A stretch of 64,000 nt of DNA from Bicyclus anynana. Its lineage: Eukaryota; Arthropoda; Insecta; Lepidoptera; Nymphalidae. Below the pieces are notes generated by a model that was not told where the DNA came from, made no database searches, and saw nothing but the letters and a program-made list of their open reading frames with translations. Of the stretch, positions 22,034-32,181 are shown one piece after another. A program made the position numbers and the translations under genes. Position 1 is the first letter of the stretch; each line of letters opens with the position of its first letter. The stretch lies in assembly GCF_947172395.1 (NCBI RefSeq), contig NC_069105.1, positions 682,001 to 746,000 on the forward strand, in the 5' to 3' direction.

Positions 22034-22377
22034 ATCATTATCAACCCATATTCGGCTCACTGCTAAGCTCGAGTCTCCTCTCAAAATGAGAGGGGTTAGG
22101 CCGATAGTCCACCACGCTGGCCCAATGCAGATTGGCAGACTTCACACACACAGAGAATTGAGAAAATTCTCTGGAATGCGGGTTTCCTCACGATGTTTTC
22201 CTTCACCGTTTGAGACACGTGATATTTAATTTCTTAAAATGCACACAACTGAAAAGTTGGAGGTGCATGCCCCGGATCGGATTCGAACCCACACCCTCCG
22301 GAATCAGAGGCAGAGGTCATAGGATCTTGGAGATTGGTTAACTTAGTGGTTTCATAACCATTGGGCTATCACAGCTC
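22034..22377 (-). mobile_element. SINE-A copy with a filler insertion
   Basis: Complete tail, body and box B, but about 40 bp have been added inside the tRNA-like head between GAGGTCAT and CCATTGGGCTATC. The insert carries GATTGGTTAACTTAGTGGTT, which also occurs at about 23448..23469 in the OBP intron. Confidence 0.85.
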
Positions 22378-22436
22378 GTCAACAAACATGAATATACATG
22401 GATAAAGGTAACCCGGGGGGAATCGGCTTGCATGAA

Positions 22437-22560
22437 CTCTTCGCTACTATTGCCTATCTATCTGTCTGTCTGTTTGTCCGAAATATTCTCAGAAACGGCT
22501 GTACCGATTTTACTTGGACCTTCACTGGCAGATAGAACCGAAAATTTTTATTTCATAAAT
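22437..22560 (+). mobile_element. Hel-C type fragment
   Basis: CTGTCTGTCTGTTTGTCCG, ACGGCTGTACCGATTTTA and the A/T tail match the core shared with 38877..39076 and the Helitron at 63060. The ends are not preserved. It may supply the polyadenylation signal of the neighbouring OBP gene. Confidence 0.5.
22547..22552 (-). terminator. Candidate polyadenylation signal of the downstream OBP
   Basis: AATAAA on the minus strand about 45 bp past the stop codon of the 22596..22761 exon. Confidence 0.45.
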
Positions 22561-22595
22561 AAAACGTCATTAAAAAAAATATTTTTCTTATAGTT

Positions 22596-22761
22596 TTATT
22601 TGAAAACTAGTTTATATAGGTGAGTGCAGTCATTGAAGACTTTGGCCTTCTTGCAGACATCTTGCTTGTGTTGGGTTGCCTCTGCGCTCTCAACGCAATC
22701 GCCGCCCTTGTCGTCCATCATGTGATGACTGTCCAGCTGGTGTGCTTGCTGTACGTGTTTC
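22596..22761 (-). CDS. Odorant-binding protein, downstream gene, last exon
   Basis: Last coding exon of an insect PBP/GOBP-type odorant-binding protein, a small secreted six-helix carrier of hydrophobic ligands. It starts after the acceptor CCATTCTAG, in phase 2, and joins exactly to the AG-ending exon 23809..24037. It encodes cysteines 4, 5 and 6: GGDC, then 13 residues, QDVCKKAKVFNDC with 8 residues between, and ends THLYKLVFK-stop. The block VCKKAKVFNDCT is identical in the upstream paralogue. An apparent longer ORF running to 22901 is intron read-through into a SINE remnant. Confidence 0.88.
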
Positions 22762-22876
22762 CTAGAATGGAGAGAATTTTCAATTTTAATAAGTAAAAAT
22801 CTTCTAAATTGTTTGGGCACTTTGGTACCCAAGGACGTTTGAGTAGCGACTACTATGATATTATTATAAGTTCGTT

Positions 22877-22960
22877 CGTTATCAACCCATATTCGGCTCA
22901 TTGCCGGCCGAGTCTCCTCTCAGAATGAGAAGAGATTCGGCCAACAGCATCAGGAATCCG
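22877..22960 (-). mobile_element. SINE-A tail fragment in OBP intron
   Basis: ATCAACCCATATTCGGCTCA and the following GAGTCTCCTCTCAGAATGAG remain. The rest is degraded. Confidence 0.65.
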
Positions 22961-23610
22961 AGGCAGAGGAAACCTACAGGCTGTCCCAAAAATTAAGTCA
23001 ATCCGGAAACCGGCAAAAGGACAAGTCATGGCAGCTATTAGAAAAATATGAAAAAAAATCGAGTTTACATTTGAAGTTATAAGGATTCAAAAATAAATCT
23101 TAAAAAATGACACCCTGTGATGATATATTATGTGTAAAGTCCTTAGATACATAGATAATAGGTAAAGTCACTTTATGAATATTTTGCATTCAAATTCTTG
23201 TTAAAGTTTGTATATAGAAGAAGAAACTTTGACGTAGAACTTTAGTCGATAGACGATTGTGTTACGAAGATAACTAAACAAGTAGTACTTAGTAAATTCT
23301 TGTGAAATATTGATCTTAGTTGAGTCTCGATATCGCTTCTTGGTATCTCCGCTATTTGTTAGCATTTGGAACTGGTAACTAAACAGTTTGTCTATGGTAA
23401 ACTTCTTGTTAGTTTAATCTTGATAAGTTCAAGGTGAAACGGAACTTGATTGGTTAACTTAGTGGTTTCTATAGGTAATATACTAGCTGTGTCCCGCGGT
23501 TTAACTCAATATCCTGTAAGGAGATAGACTTGGCTCTGTAGATCCTTGATGACAATAACAATTTTTGTTATTTAGGACATCTTTGAAAGTACTTATGGAA
23601 AGAAATCAAT
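22961..23610 (-). other. Intron of the downstream OBP gene
   Basis: The intron runs 22762..23808. This part holds no gene. A Helitron-like end (TACTAGCTGTGTCCCGCGGTT) lies at about 23488, and GATTGGTTAACTTAGTGGTT at about 23448 is shared with the filler at 22334. Confidence 0.6.
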
Positions 23611-23791
23611 CATCATCATCATTATCAACCCGTATTCAGTTCACTGCTGAGCTGGATGGAGTATCCTCTCAGAATGAGAGGGGTTAGGCCGATAGTCCAC
23701 CACGCTGACCCAATGCGGATTGGCAGACTTCACACACGCAGAGAATTAAGGCAATTCTCTGGTATGCAGGTTTCCTCACGATGTTTTCTTT
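23611..23791 (-). mobile_element. SINE-A, 5'-truncated, at the OBP splice donor
   Basis: Tail CATCATCATCATTATCAACC and body up to GATGTTTTCTT, with the tRNA-like head missing. The 11-bp target duplication AAGAAATCAAT lies at 23600..23610 and 23792..23802. The insertion point is only about 17 bp inside the intron from the donor GT at 23807..23808, leaving the donor GTATTT intact. Confidence 0.88.
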
Positions 23792-23808
23792 AAGAAATCA
23801 ATAAATAC

Positions 23809-24037
23809 CTGTAAATATCCAAGTTAATTTGCCCACTGCTGTTCATGATGCCGAATTTCTTCAACACGCAGTATATGATACACGATTCGTCAGACTCTTG
23901 CAGCTCGAGCCGTTTGTTTTTCGGATACATTTCGTTGAGGCATTGGTCGGCTATTATGTCAGACAAGCGGTCATGGGCATACATGACTGAAATCCTGGCA
24001 TATGTTGAACTGATGAGCAGGAGGAAGAGAAATATTT
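23809..24037 (-). CDS. Odorant-binding protein, downstream gene, middle exon
   Basis: Begins after the polypyrimidine acceptor TTTTTTTTTACAG in phase 1 and ends TACAG before GTATTT in phase 2. It encodes most of the signal peptide (IFLFLLLISSTYA), then the mature start, cysteine 1 (ADQCLNEMYP) and the C2-x3-C3 pair (ESCIIYCVLKKFGIM). Joined to 22596..22761 it gives an uninterrupted OBP domain with all six cysteines, C3 and C4 being 41 residues apart. The initiator Met must come from an upstream exon that I could not locate. One-codon candidates such as ATG-C before GTAAAT near 24690 or ATG-A before GTATCG near 25893 fit the phase but are weak. Confidence 0.88.
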
Positions 24038-24079
24038 CTGTAAAAAAAAAACATCGGTATCAACCTCTGTGACTAACCG

Positions 24080-24205
24080 ACGCTCAGCAGTTTCACTCGC
24101 GTAGTTCCTGTTGCCGTTAGAATACGGGTATACAATTTAGCCTACAACACTTACAAATTACGTGGGTTTCTAGTAATAAAAGAATTTTCAAAATAGATCC
24201 AGAGA
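24080..24205 (-). mobile_element. Hel-D type Helitron fragment
   Basis: AGTTTCACTCGCGTAGTTCC, ACGTGGGTTTCTAGTAATAA and ATCCAGAGATTAC match the copies at 43870 and 59155. It lies directly upstream of the OBP middle exon. Confidence 0.6.
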
Positions 24206-24206
24206 T

Positions 24207-24358
24207 TACCCCTCAACAGCTCAACGGTAAGAGCGGTCGGACTCATCACTGAAGGTGATCGGTTCGATCCTCGCCCTGTTGGTCTATTGTCGTACCCACT
24301 CCAAATACAGTCTTTCCCGACTAGTTGGAGGGGAATGGGTATATTGGTCATATTAAAA
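24207..24358 (+). mobile_element. SINE-C copy
   Basis: A tRNA-like head (CAGCTCAACGGTAAGAGCGG, box B GGTTCGATCCTCGCC) is followed by TATTGTCGTACCCACTCC and a GACTAGTTGGAGGGGAATGG tail with A-run. Related copy at 39722..39862. Confidence 0.75.
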
Positions 24359-24459
24359 AAAAAAAGATATGGCGAATATTCTTTTCATAATATTATGTGA
24401 TGACCTACTTCATAGCAGGATTCTCTTTTACTTAATCCTACGCTCCTATTTGACTTCGA

Positions 24460-24475
24460 GGGGGGGGGGGGGGGG
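24460..24475 (+). repeat. Run of 16 G
   Basis: An uninterrupted G tract in AT-rich surroundings. Length may be affected by sequencing. Confidence 0.9.
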
Positions 24476-26215
24476 TTTGATTGATGTCTGTGATATATAT
24501 GAATTATGTAGATAGATAGATATACGTAGATACTATGTAGTTAGACTAGGTATTAATTTTATTAATTAATTAATTAAATTAATTATTAGCTTAAAGCTGT
24601 TAGAATGAGTTCTGTAATTAGAATGTTGTATTGGTAGCTTGGTTGCTGCATTTTGTGAGTGCCCATTCCATGGTGCTGGGAAATGCATTTACGCATCCCT
24701 TTTAATGACAAAATAAAAATATTTTTCTTTCTTCTTTCTTTCTTTCTTTCTTTCTTTTAAAAGGGTATGTGGGACTAGCCGAGATTCGAAATACCCATTA
24801 AAACCCAGCGGATTGGTGACATCACAGGATCACAGTGATGTTACAAATTAGCACGGATACAAATTAGCATGTGTAATTGGAATGTTTGCTTTGAGCATGC
24901 TTATTCAGGAGCATACTTAAAAATAGCATGCTTATTGCTAGCAAATGTAAACTGATGAAAAACATGCTCGTATGGAGCATACTTAATAGCACGTTTTTAG
25001 CATCCTATTTTAGAGCATGTGTAACAGTATTCTTTCACCTGATTATCATGTTGAACCATTTTATTCGTAGCTAAATCAGCCAACCACGGAACCAATAAGG
25101 TAATTAATATCTGCGCTACATTAATATCCCAACAGTATTTGATTAATAGTGCAAATATATTTGTTACAGGGTTACAGGATGTGACTAATGGGCACTTGAA
25201 ACGTTACACGGGCAGTAATGCTTCGTTGTAGCAATTATGCGGTGGCCATAACTATATGCTGGTTTAACGGCCTCTCATGGTGATTGATTGACAGAATCTA
25301 TCTATTCCTTTTCGATTTTAGTGTATAAAAACAAAGAAATACTTAAAGCTAACTTATCCTAATAGCTACACAAATCATTTCCATGTGGAATCTACTTGAA
25401 CGCCCTGGGACATACATATGCCCGCTATATTTAGCGTGGCAATATTTTTGCCGCTGCAAATTATATTTAAACTGTGGCATTCTCTACGTTGCACTCTAAT
25501 TGTAGAGTGTGTACAGCGCCTTTTTTATATCGACGACGTACTTGTCACTTGTCATTTGTCAAAATTAGATTTTTGAAGTTTGAAGTTGTTGGTTCTAAGG
25601 TTAATTTAATGATCGAAGTTTAATGATTTTGTTAATGAATTTATAAGTTCTTATAGTTGTTTTTATGGTTTTTTATTCTAGAAAATGTGTACTTTAATCT
25701 GGTATATAAATATTTTAGTGTTGTGTAAGAAAAGATTGATTAATTTTGAAAAAGTTTAAAAGTTTATAAAAAAAAGTCAAAGTTAAACATTTTTTATTAA
25801 AAGTAAATATTTGTTGGCGGTTTAAATAAAACGGTAAAGTTATTCTCTATATTCTCCCCTGCACGACGTGGTATTTTATTTTTAAATACATGCGATACTC
25901 ATGTCGACGTAACGTTTTTAGTAGATCGGCATCTGTCAATTTTTGGTAATTTTTGGGGATTTTTGGGGGGCGGGGCTTATCGGGGCGTTTGTTTATATAT
26001 CTGGTTGATATCATGGGCGTACCAATGGTTAATGGCCTAAGTATACTGAAGTATTTCTGCCTTGAATGATGATGTAGTAGTCATGTCAACAGCCAATAAA
26101 CTGTTGACATGACAAAATTCAGTGTTATTACCGGATGTTATCAATATTCTGACAGCCGGATGCAGTCTGTATCACGTGACGAACACGATGTCAATATACC
26201 AACTATTATACGAGT
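24476..26215. other. Long stretch without recognised gene
   Basis: Contains a TTTC microsatellite at about 24723..24757, preceded by a sequence that looks like a retroelement 3' end (GGTGCTGGGAAATGCATTTA), and repeated GAGCAT and AGCATGC words around 24880..25020. The first exon of the downstream OBP gene may lie here or beyond, but no candidate is convincing. Confidence 0.4.
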
Positions 26216-26223
26216 GTCTAAAT

Positions 26224-26525
26224 CTCAGACCAATTATAGAAGGACCTGTATCGCACTCATAGTCACGAACAAAATTGTCTGTCGTTTTCTGAAGAAATCG
26301 AGCTTAGATTTATATATCTTCTACTAAACTAGAAGTTTTTGCCCGTTTTTTAAACAATCAATTACACAAAAAATTAGAAGCTCTTTAACCGACGAACACG
26401 ATTACAACTATTTAACATCGATTCTATAGAAACAGCTTTTTATAATCGCATTAGATCGTTGATCATATACTTTGACAGAAAAGTAACGTCTAGCGAGGCA
26501 GGTCCTCTACAATAATTGGTCTGAG
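26224..26525. mobile_element. Short TIR transposon, uninterrupted copy
   Basis: 302 bp. The ends CTCAGACCAATTAT and ATAATTGGTCTGAG are a perfect 14-bp inverted pair, extending imperfectly through AGGACCTG to about 30 bp. The 8-bp target duplication GTCTAAAT is at 26216..26223 and 26526..26533. The interior matches 4918..5564 minus its SINE. No ORF for a transposase. Confidence 0.92.
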
Positions 26526-26533
26526 GTCTAAAT

Positions 26534-27114
26534 ACAAGCCTCTCGTGACGATGGGGCTCACTATAGTATTACAGCGATAGCAATAGGGCACTAAGATACA
26601 GTATTCAATTAAATGAAAGTAATTGAGTGATCAAATAAGCGAATAAGTAAATCACGAGTGTGTGCGTATACATTGCAGAAAGATCCAGGAAGATCCTTTG
26701 CGCAAAAAATTAGCTAGCTCTACTGTCATTAGTCGAGGCAAAATTGATTATAAAACAGCAGGCATAAAATACAGACACGCGAGGCTTAAAATATTATTCA
26801 AAATTTGTTGCCTTACTAAAATATTATATGAAATAATGTTTATCTCTGTGACTTCAAAATAAATAGACGGAACGCCCATAAAATCTGTCTATTTCTAAAA
26901 GGTCTCCACAGGGTCAGACGTTATATGTGGAATAATAAGGATTTGATGATTTGACCCACGATGCTCTTCTAGTCCGGGTTGGCTAACTTATTGGCCTTTA
27001 TATTGATCACTATTAGACGATGATAATGATAACGATCGGGATCGGATGAACGTTCTCTGCAAGGCAACATCGCCATCTAAAAGTAGGAACTGAGAATTTC
27101 TCGGAAGAACGAAA
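26534..27114. other. No gene recognised
   Basis: A 66-codon plus-strand ORF at 26662..26862 has no motif. Confidence 0.4.
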
Positions 27115-27342
27115 TCCTACTAATATTATAACCGTGAAAGTTTGTACGTTTGAATGTTTGTTACTCCGCAACTACTAAATCGATTTGGTTGAAATTTATA
27201 AAGTAGATAGATTATACAATATACATAAGCTACTTTTATTCCGAAAAATCCATGGTATTTGCGAGATTACTTATATTATAAACGCAAAAGTTTGTATGTA
27301 TGTTTGGACGTTTGTTAACGCCGCAACTATTGATTCGATTAT
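27115..27342 (+). mobile_element. Two abutting Hel-B Helitron pieces
   Basis: The first begins TCCTACTAATATTATAACCG and is cut at about 27265. A second 5' end, TTATATTATAAACGCAAAAG, follows and runs into the SINE-B at 27343. Confidence 0.65.
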
Positions 27343-27607
27343 TAGATATTTTTTTTATTCTCTTCAAGTTAGCCCTTGACTACAATCTAACCTGATGTTA
27401 AGTGATGATGCAATCTCTCTCCTCCTCAATAACTCCTAATAAGTTAGCCCGCTTTCATCTTAAATGAAAGCGGGCTAACTTATTAGTAACTTATGAGTAA
27501 AATGAAATACACACTCCTTTCGGTTTCTACACGACATCGTACCGGAACGCTGAATCGCTTGGCGGTACGTCTTTGTCGGTAGGGTAATAACTAGCCACGG
27601 CCGAAGC
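27343..27607 (-). mobile_element. SINE-B copy, rearranged
   Basis: The tail end and body are present, but the head stops at GGCCGAAGCC. The segment TAAGTTAGCCCGCTTTCATC is followed by its own inverse (GATGAAAGCGGGCTAACTTA-like, about 27439..27482), a small inverted duplication. Confidence 0.7.
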
Positions 27608-27780
27608 CATAAAATTATACACTAGTTATGATTGTGTGAATGTTTGTTACTTTTACACGTCATGAATACTAAACCGAATTAGCTGAAATTTGGAATTGAG
27701 ATAGATTATAGCCTGGATTAATACGTAGACTACTTCTGTATCCCGGAAAATTCGCGGGTAACACCGTAGGGCGCATCTAG
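27608..27780 (+). mobile_element. Hel-B Helitron 3' part
   Basis: The core GCTGAAATTTGGAATTGAGA through ATCCCGGAAAATTCGCGGG ends GCGCATCTAG. It is probably the other half of the element interrupted by the SINE-B. Confidence 0.65.
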
Positions 27781-28166
27781 TGTTTAATATTTCTTAGTCC
27801 GAACCAAGGCTTTATAATACAAAGAAGCATAAGCTAATCATGGCATTAAAGAGGCATTCCAAGGAGCTCAAATCAGTCCTTTAATTTGAAAACATTTCTC
27901 TGGCTTCGTAGCGCATAGTAATTAAAAATGAGAGTCCTTTTTTGCCTCATAGCCCCTGGCTTAAGCCGCCGGCAGTATTTTTGTAATGTATAATAAAAGA
28001 ATGTTGGTGACCGCGGCTGGCATGTAATTTAATTTAATTTTGGACATGTTTTTTTAATATATTGCCCAATATTTTCCATCAACAGCCCCTTCCTTATATG
28101 GTTTATGTTAGATATAACGACGCCAGAATAGGTGAACAAATCTAGTAATGCTTATCATCTAAATTA
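27781..28166. other. No gene recognised
   Basis: Unique-looking spacer. Confidence 0.35.
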
Positions 28167-28290
28167 ACAACCCATATTCGGCTCACTGTTGCGCACGAGT
28201 CTCCTGTCAGAATGAGAGGGGATAGGCCTTAGTTCACCACGCTGGCCCAATGCGGATTTGCAAGTTGCAGGTGCCTCCTCCAACTTTTCG
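28167..28290 (-). mobile_element. SINE-A fragment
   Basis: Tail and part of the body (AACAACCCATATTCGGCTCA ... CAATGCGGATTTGCAAG). The head is lost. Confidence 0.7.
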
Positions 28291-28947
28291 GTACGGTCGA
28301 CGGACTATCGGTATATCGTACCTATTGGAGTAGCGTTATGTCGGAATCCAAAATCTCCTCTCTTATAAGGAGGGAGGCTTGGTTTTTTACTATGAATATT
28401 ATAACTGAAAACACTATTTTCCACCCTTACCATGCCTCAGGGATGAATTAAGAAAATCTTATTATCGTTGCTTGGGTCTGAAGATAGTTAAATTATTAAG
28501 TTAAAGATTTTTTTTATTATTTACAGGTGTATAATTTGTTCAGACATAATTTGTTGAGTTCAAATATTTTAACTTTACAGTTTTCTTTCATTGGATCTAA
28601 TTAGATTTAATGAATAAATTGTAATTTTTTGTGAAGGAAAGTTGTTTTAATTAAATCTAAGTTTTAAATAGAAGAGAGAAGTTATTAACGAAATGCTGTA
28701 GGTAAATTAGAACGTGTTTTAATTAAAAAGTAAATGAAGTACTTCATTCAAATGAATGTGGCTTTTAAAAATTATATGCTCTATTAGTTACCTATTCGGG
28801 ATTACTTGGATTTTGAGGTCAATGGTAAAGTTAAGTAAAACATTTAAGTAAACGAGTTAGATCTCAATTTTCATAATAATCAAGATCACGAGGTTGGATC
28901 GCTTACACCCATAAACTATTGTATTTCACATAGTGGAATGGTATGCC
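28291..28947. other. AT-rich sequence, nothing recognised
   Basis: No ORF or repeat match of note. Confidence 0.4.
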
Positions 28948-29312
28948 TCTTCTCATAAGAAGGCTCAGAGTCACACAACGGGCGATGGAATGAGCTATGT
29001 TAAGAGTATCTCTGCGTGATCGAATCAGAAATGAGGAGATCCATAGTCACCGACATAGCTCAACGAGTTGCGAAGCTGAAGTGGCAATGGGCGGGGCATA
29101 TAGTTCGAAGAGCCGATGGACGTTGGGGTCCCAAAGTGCTGGAATTGCGGCCCCGCACTAGTAAGCGCAGTGTTGGCCGACCTCCCACCAGGTGGACTGA
29201 CGTCATCAAGCGAGTCGCAGGGATTCGCTGGATGCAGGCGGCTCAGTATCGTGATGTCTGGAAGTCCCTACAAAAGGCCTATGTCCTGCAGTGGACGTCT
29301 ATGATGATGCCT
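28948..29312 (+). mobile_element. RTE-1 LINE 3' fragment
   Basis: Open for the last about 100 codons (TDIAQRVAKLKWQWAGHIVR ... ALQKAYVLQWTSM-like end) after a small deletion near 29037 that joins EM to R. Ends at the ATGATG tail. It lies about 400 bp downstream of the upstream OBP gene, on the opposite strand. Confidence 0.85.
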
Positions 29313-29669
29313 CTAGTGGAATAACACCCGTCTTTCAAGGGATTTTTTCCCCTACAGAAAGAAACGGTAGGTCTCGTATACATATTAAAAATATTTCTAT
29401 ATACCTACTTTATAGTAGGTAAAGTACAGTCACATTCACAACGGAAAGCTTTTTAAGTATTTTATTACTACTGAATTTTATTTAAATTTTTAAAATAATC
29501 ATTCATAATTATTTACATTATCTAAAATTAACTAAATTAATACCCATACTTTCAATAAAAATAATAAAAAGGAAATATTAATAATTATATTTATAAATAT
29601 TATAAGTATAGATTAAGGATCAATGAAAGATTTAAAGAACAACTTCTATAGTTCGTGTAAAGTATTTCT
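29313..29669. other. OBP 3' flank, AT-rich
   Basis: No feature recognised. Confidence 0.35.
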
Positions 29670-29675
29670 TTTATT
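29670..29675 (-). terminator. Polyadenylation signal of the upstream OBP
   Basis: AATAAA on the minus strand, about 47 bp after the stop codon. Confidence 0.6.
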
Positions 29676-29721
29676 AAAACAGTACAAAATTATAAATAAC
29701 TATCAATAAAGTTCTGTAAAC

Positions 29722-30185
29722 TCAATCTTCAACATCGTTATACGAAATAGCGTACAGCTGCGTGCAGTCATTAAAAACCTTTGCCTTTTTGCACACGTCA
29801 TGATCCAAATTCATTCCGTTAATATTGTGTGCACACGTTTCACCGACATCCGATATTAAGACCCTTGGATCGTATCGATGGATCGCTTGCACCCTTCTGT
29901 AGTAATTGCGTATGTTTATAATGCCATCGTTGGACATGATGCCGAATTTTTTCAACACACAATGTATTATACAAGGTATGTCATTTCTGTCTATATGTAG
30001 AGGGTACTTGTATATATTCCGAGGATACATTTCCATGAGGCATTCGTTTGTTACGACGTCACTTCTCTTATCTCGTGCATATAGAATGGATAAGGACGGC
30101 TCCGCGTCCAAATTTTGCGTAAAGAATTTGTGCCTGTAGCAATCTATTGTAACACCTAGTGTTATTGTAATAAAGATGTGTAACA
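29722..30185 (-). CDS. Odorant-binding protein, upstream gene, main exon
   Basis: Encodes a complete six-cysteine OBP domain: TNECLMEMYP (C1), IPCIIHC (C2-x3-C3), GETC (C4), DHDVCKKAKVFNDC (C5-x8-C6), ending ISYNDVED-stop. C3-C4 is 41 and C4-C5 is 13 residues, exactly as in the downstream paralogue. OBPs are secreted carriers of odorants, pheromones or other small ligands. The exon starts after ACCATTTTCAG in phase 1 with a hydrophobic signal segment (LHIFITITLGVTI). No ATG is in frame before an upstream stop, so splicing to a first exon is required. The intron that splits the paralogue between Tyr-Arg and Lys-His is absent here; the frame reads straight through. Confidence 0.9.
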
Positions 30186-30267
30186 CTGAAAATGGTAAAT
30201 TTGTGATATTTCATTTGTTCGTTAGCATATAATATTTTTACGCGAGTATTTATTGGATAGTTTTCAC

Positions 30268-30298
30268 CCAATGGTGGGTGATTTTGATCTGCTAACAT
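30268..30298 (-). CDS. Candidate first exon of the upstream OBP
   Basis: ATG (30296..30298) and ten codons end TTGG before GTGAAA in phase 1. Joining across an 82-bp intron (30186..30267) to the acceptor of the main exon gives a 164-residue protein. A TATAAA lies about 52 bp upstream. The resulting start MLADQNHPPL has an Asp and no basic residue, unusual ahead of a signal peptide core, so another first exon remains possible. Confidence 0.4.
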
Positions 30299-30349
30299 TT
30301 CTTCTATAATAAATAAACGTAATAGAAACTACAACATGAGGCATGAGTG

Positions 30350-30355
30350 TTTATA
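30350..30355 (-). promoter_or_regulatory. Possible TATA box of the upstream OBP
   Basis: TATAAA on the minus strand. Transcription starting 25-30 bp further would leave a short leader before the ATG at 30298. Confidence 0.35.
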
Positions 30356-31879
30356 AAAATAATGTCTGTTGAATGGCGGTAAAATTTTTTAACTATTTAT
30401 CCGAAAAGGTCAAATATATGACATTGAATGAATTCAAAAATTATATTTTTAATAAATTAATTAATGCAAATAAATATAACTATAAAGACTATTTTCAACT
30501 AATATTTGACTAATTTGTAATAATTGACATTTTTAAAAATTTTGACATGACTTTCTCATATATGGTTTTTTTTGTACTGTAATTTTGTAGCTTTTGTAAT
30601 TTAGGTATTGTTCCATTGACACATTTCATAAATATTTTGCACGCCTATAAAGACAAGACACGTTTGGATCGAATAATTAATTGTATATTTAATTTTATAA
30701 CAAATGTAACCCATGTTTAAAGCAAATAAATAAATTATTATTATTATTATTACATCTGACAGAAGTTATCAAAGAATTTGACTTAGCTGCTAAAGTTCAC
30801 GAAGTGGATTATTATGATCCATTGGATCTATGTCACCTTTTTTTGCTAAAGTGGATTTATTACACTAGATTAGGCAGATTTATTATTTATTATTGGAAAT
30901 TATACACTTCTATTGTTTCCTAGTTGGAATTTCGTTAAAATGATTTTATATTTCAGCAAACTAAAACATCCCCGAATTCCATTAACAGCAAGAGGGTGGG
31001 TGGATCAATCCGTGAACAAAGTTTCGTATTTCACAAAACTTGTTCAAAAGGAAGCCTTCATACTTTTTGGCCTTCCGGAAAATGTGTCGTCATTTACATT
31101 TTAAAAGATTAATTGAAAAGTTTGTCATGCTTGACCCGAGTTTCGTGTGGGTGTATTGAATCCATAATTATTTTCTCCTAGCTTTTTATCATGAATTTGA
31201 TTGTGAACTTAAATTAATTTATTTTATCGCAATGAATTACAGCTAGAGTGAAATATAGACATTAGACATACAATCTAGTAATACGAGTAATATAATTTTA
31301 ATGAATATCTTTGACGTCTGGGTTTTTGTAAAGTAAAAATAAAGTTTGTATGTTATATTTACAGCTTTATTACATATCATTTGTTCGTGTGAAATTCTTG
31401 AAAATGTCCTACCGATAATACCAACAAAACAAAATCTTTGTCATTTTCTGAAAATATTATGATAGCAATGTAGCTACGACGAGATTTCGAATTTTACAAC
31501 TTTTATTTCTTTTATTTTCAACAATTTTATTTTAACTAAAAATTCTTACGACGCTACTACTAAATTGACGCTACTTAAGGATAAGCCTGCCTGTACCTAT
31601 ATAACTGTTTTTTATATCATTTATTGGTTTTGTATTCTTAATTAATAATAATTATAGTGTACAATAAAGAGTATTTTCATTTCATTTTACTTAATTTCAT
31701 AATTGTATAAAAAAAATGTGATGATCAGTTAATTAGGCTTTAAAGCGTAATAAATAAATTCATGAACTTCGATTCTAAAAAAAAGTCCGCGGCGGAATAT
31801 ACCGACCTTATAGTTGTAGTATCTTGTAAAGCAATTCATCTTCTAAAAATGATCACATATAATTAAAAAAAAAAAGAAA
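30356..31879. other. Long AT-rich stretch without recognised gene
   Basis: A 63-codon plus ORF at 30913..31104 has no motif. An ATT microsatellite lies at 30733..30752. Further OBP exons were looked for on both strands by the CVLKKFGI and VCKKAKVFNDC patterns and not found. Confidence 0.4.
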
Positions 31880-31922
31880 AAAAGTTTACATTCTTACGGA
31901 TGAAGTCGCAAACGTCCGCTAG
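31880..31922 (+). mobile_element. Helitron 3' end remnant
   Basis: TACGGATGAAGTCGCAAACG followed by TCCGCTAG; only the terminal hairpin region remains. Confidence 0.55.
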
Positions 31923-32039
31923 TCTTAGAATTTCATTACAATATGTCTATAGTCAACAGCGCAACAATGGAATATCTCTTTTAAATACATATAAATAAAA
32001 TTGAAATGTCTGTCTGTGATTTCAAAATAACTGCACTTT

Positions 32040-32181
32040 TTCAAGTTGTTATGGCTATTTACTGTCTGTCTGTTTGTCCAGGCTAATTTTTGGAGCTTAA
32101 TGAGCAACAAGCTACTTTTAACCCGTAAAAATATATAGTTCCCGTGGGATTTGTGAACGGGAATGCGCGGGCGTTTGCTAG
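32040..32181 (+). mobile_element. Hel-B/C Helitron 3' half
   Basis: Runs from a TGTCTGTCTGTTTGTCC core through TTCCCGTGGGATTTGTGAAC to GGGCGTTTGCTAG. It abuts the next Helitron with no spacer. Confidence 0.65.

Noticed and set aside
22762..22901. N-terminal extension of the OBP last exon to an ATG at 22901
   Set aside because: The extension is intron read-through beginning in a SINE-A remnant (MSRIWVD is the translated SINE tail, also seen at 20943), and a good splice acceptor lies at 22762.
30185..30298. 76-codon minus ORF at 30068..30298 as the OBP start
   Set aside because: Read unspliced it enters the OBP region in the wrong frame; only the first ten codons are usable, through a splice.
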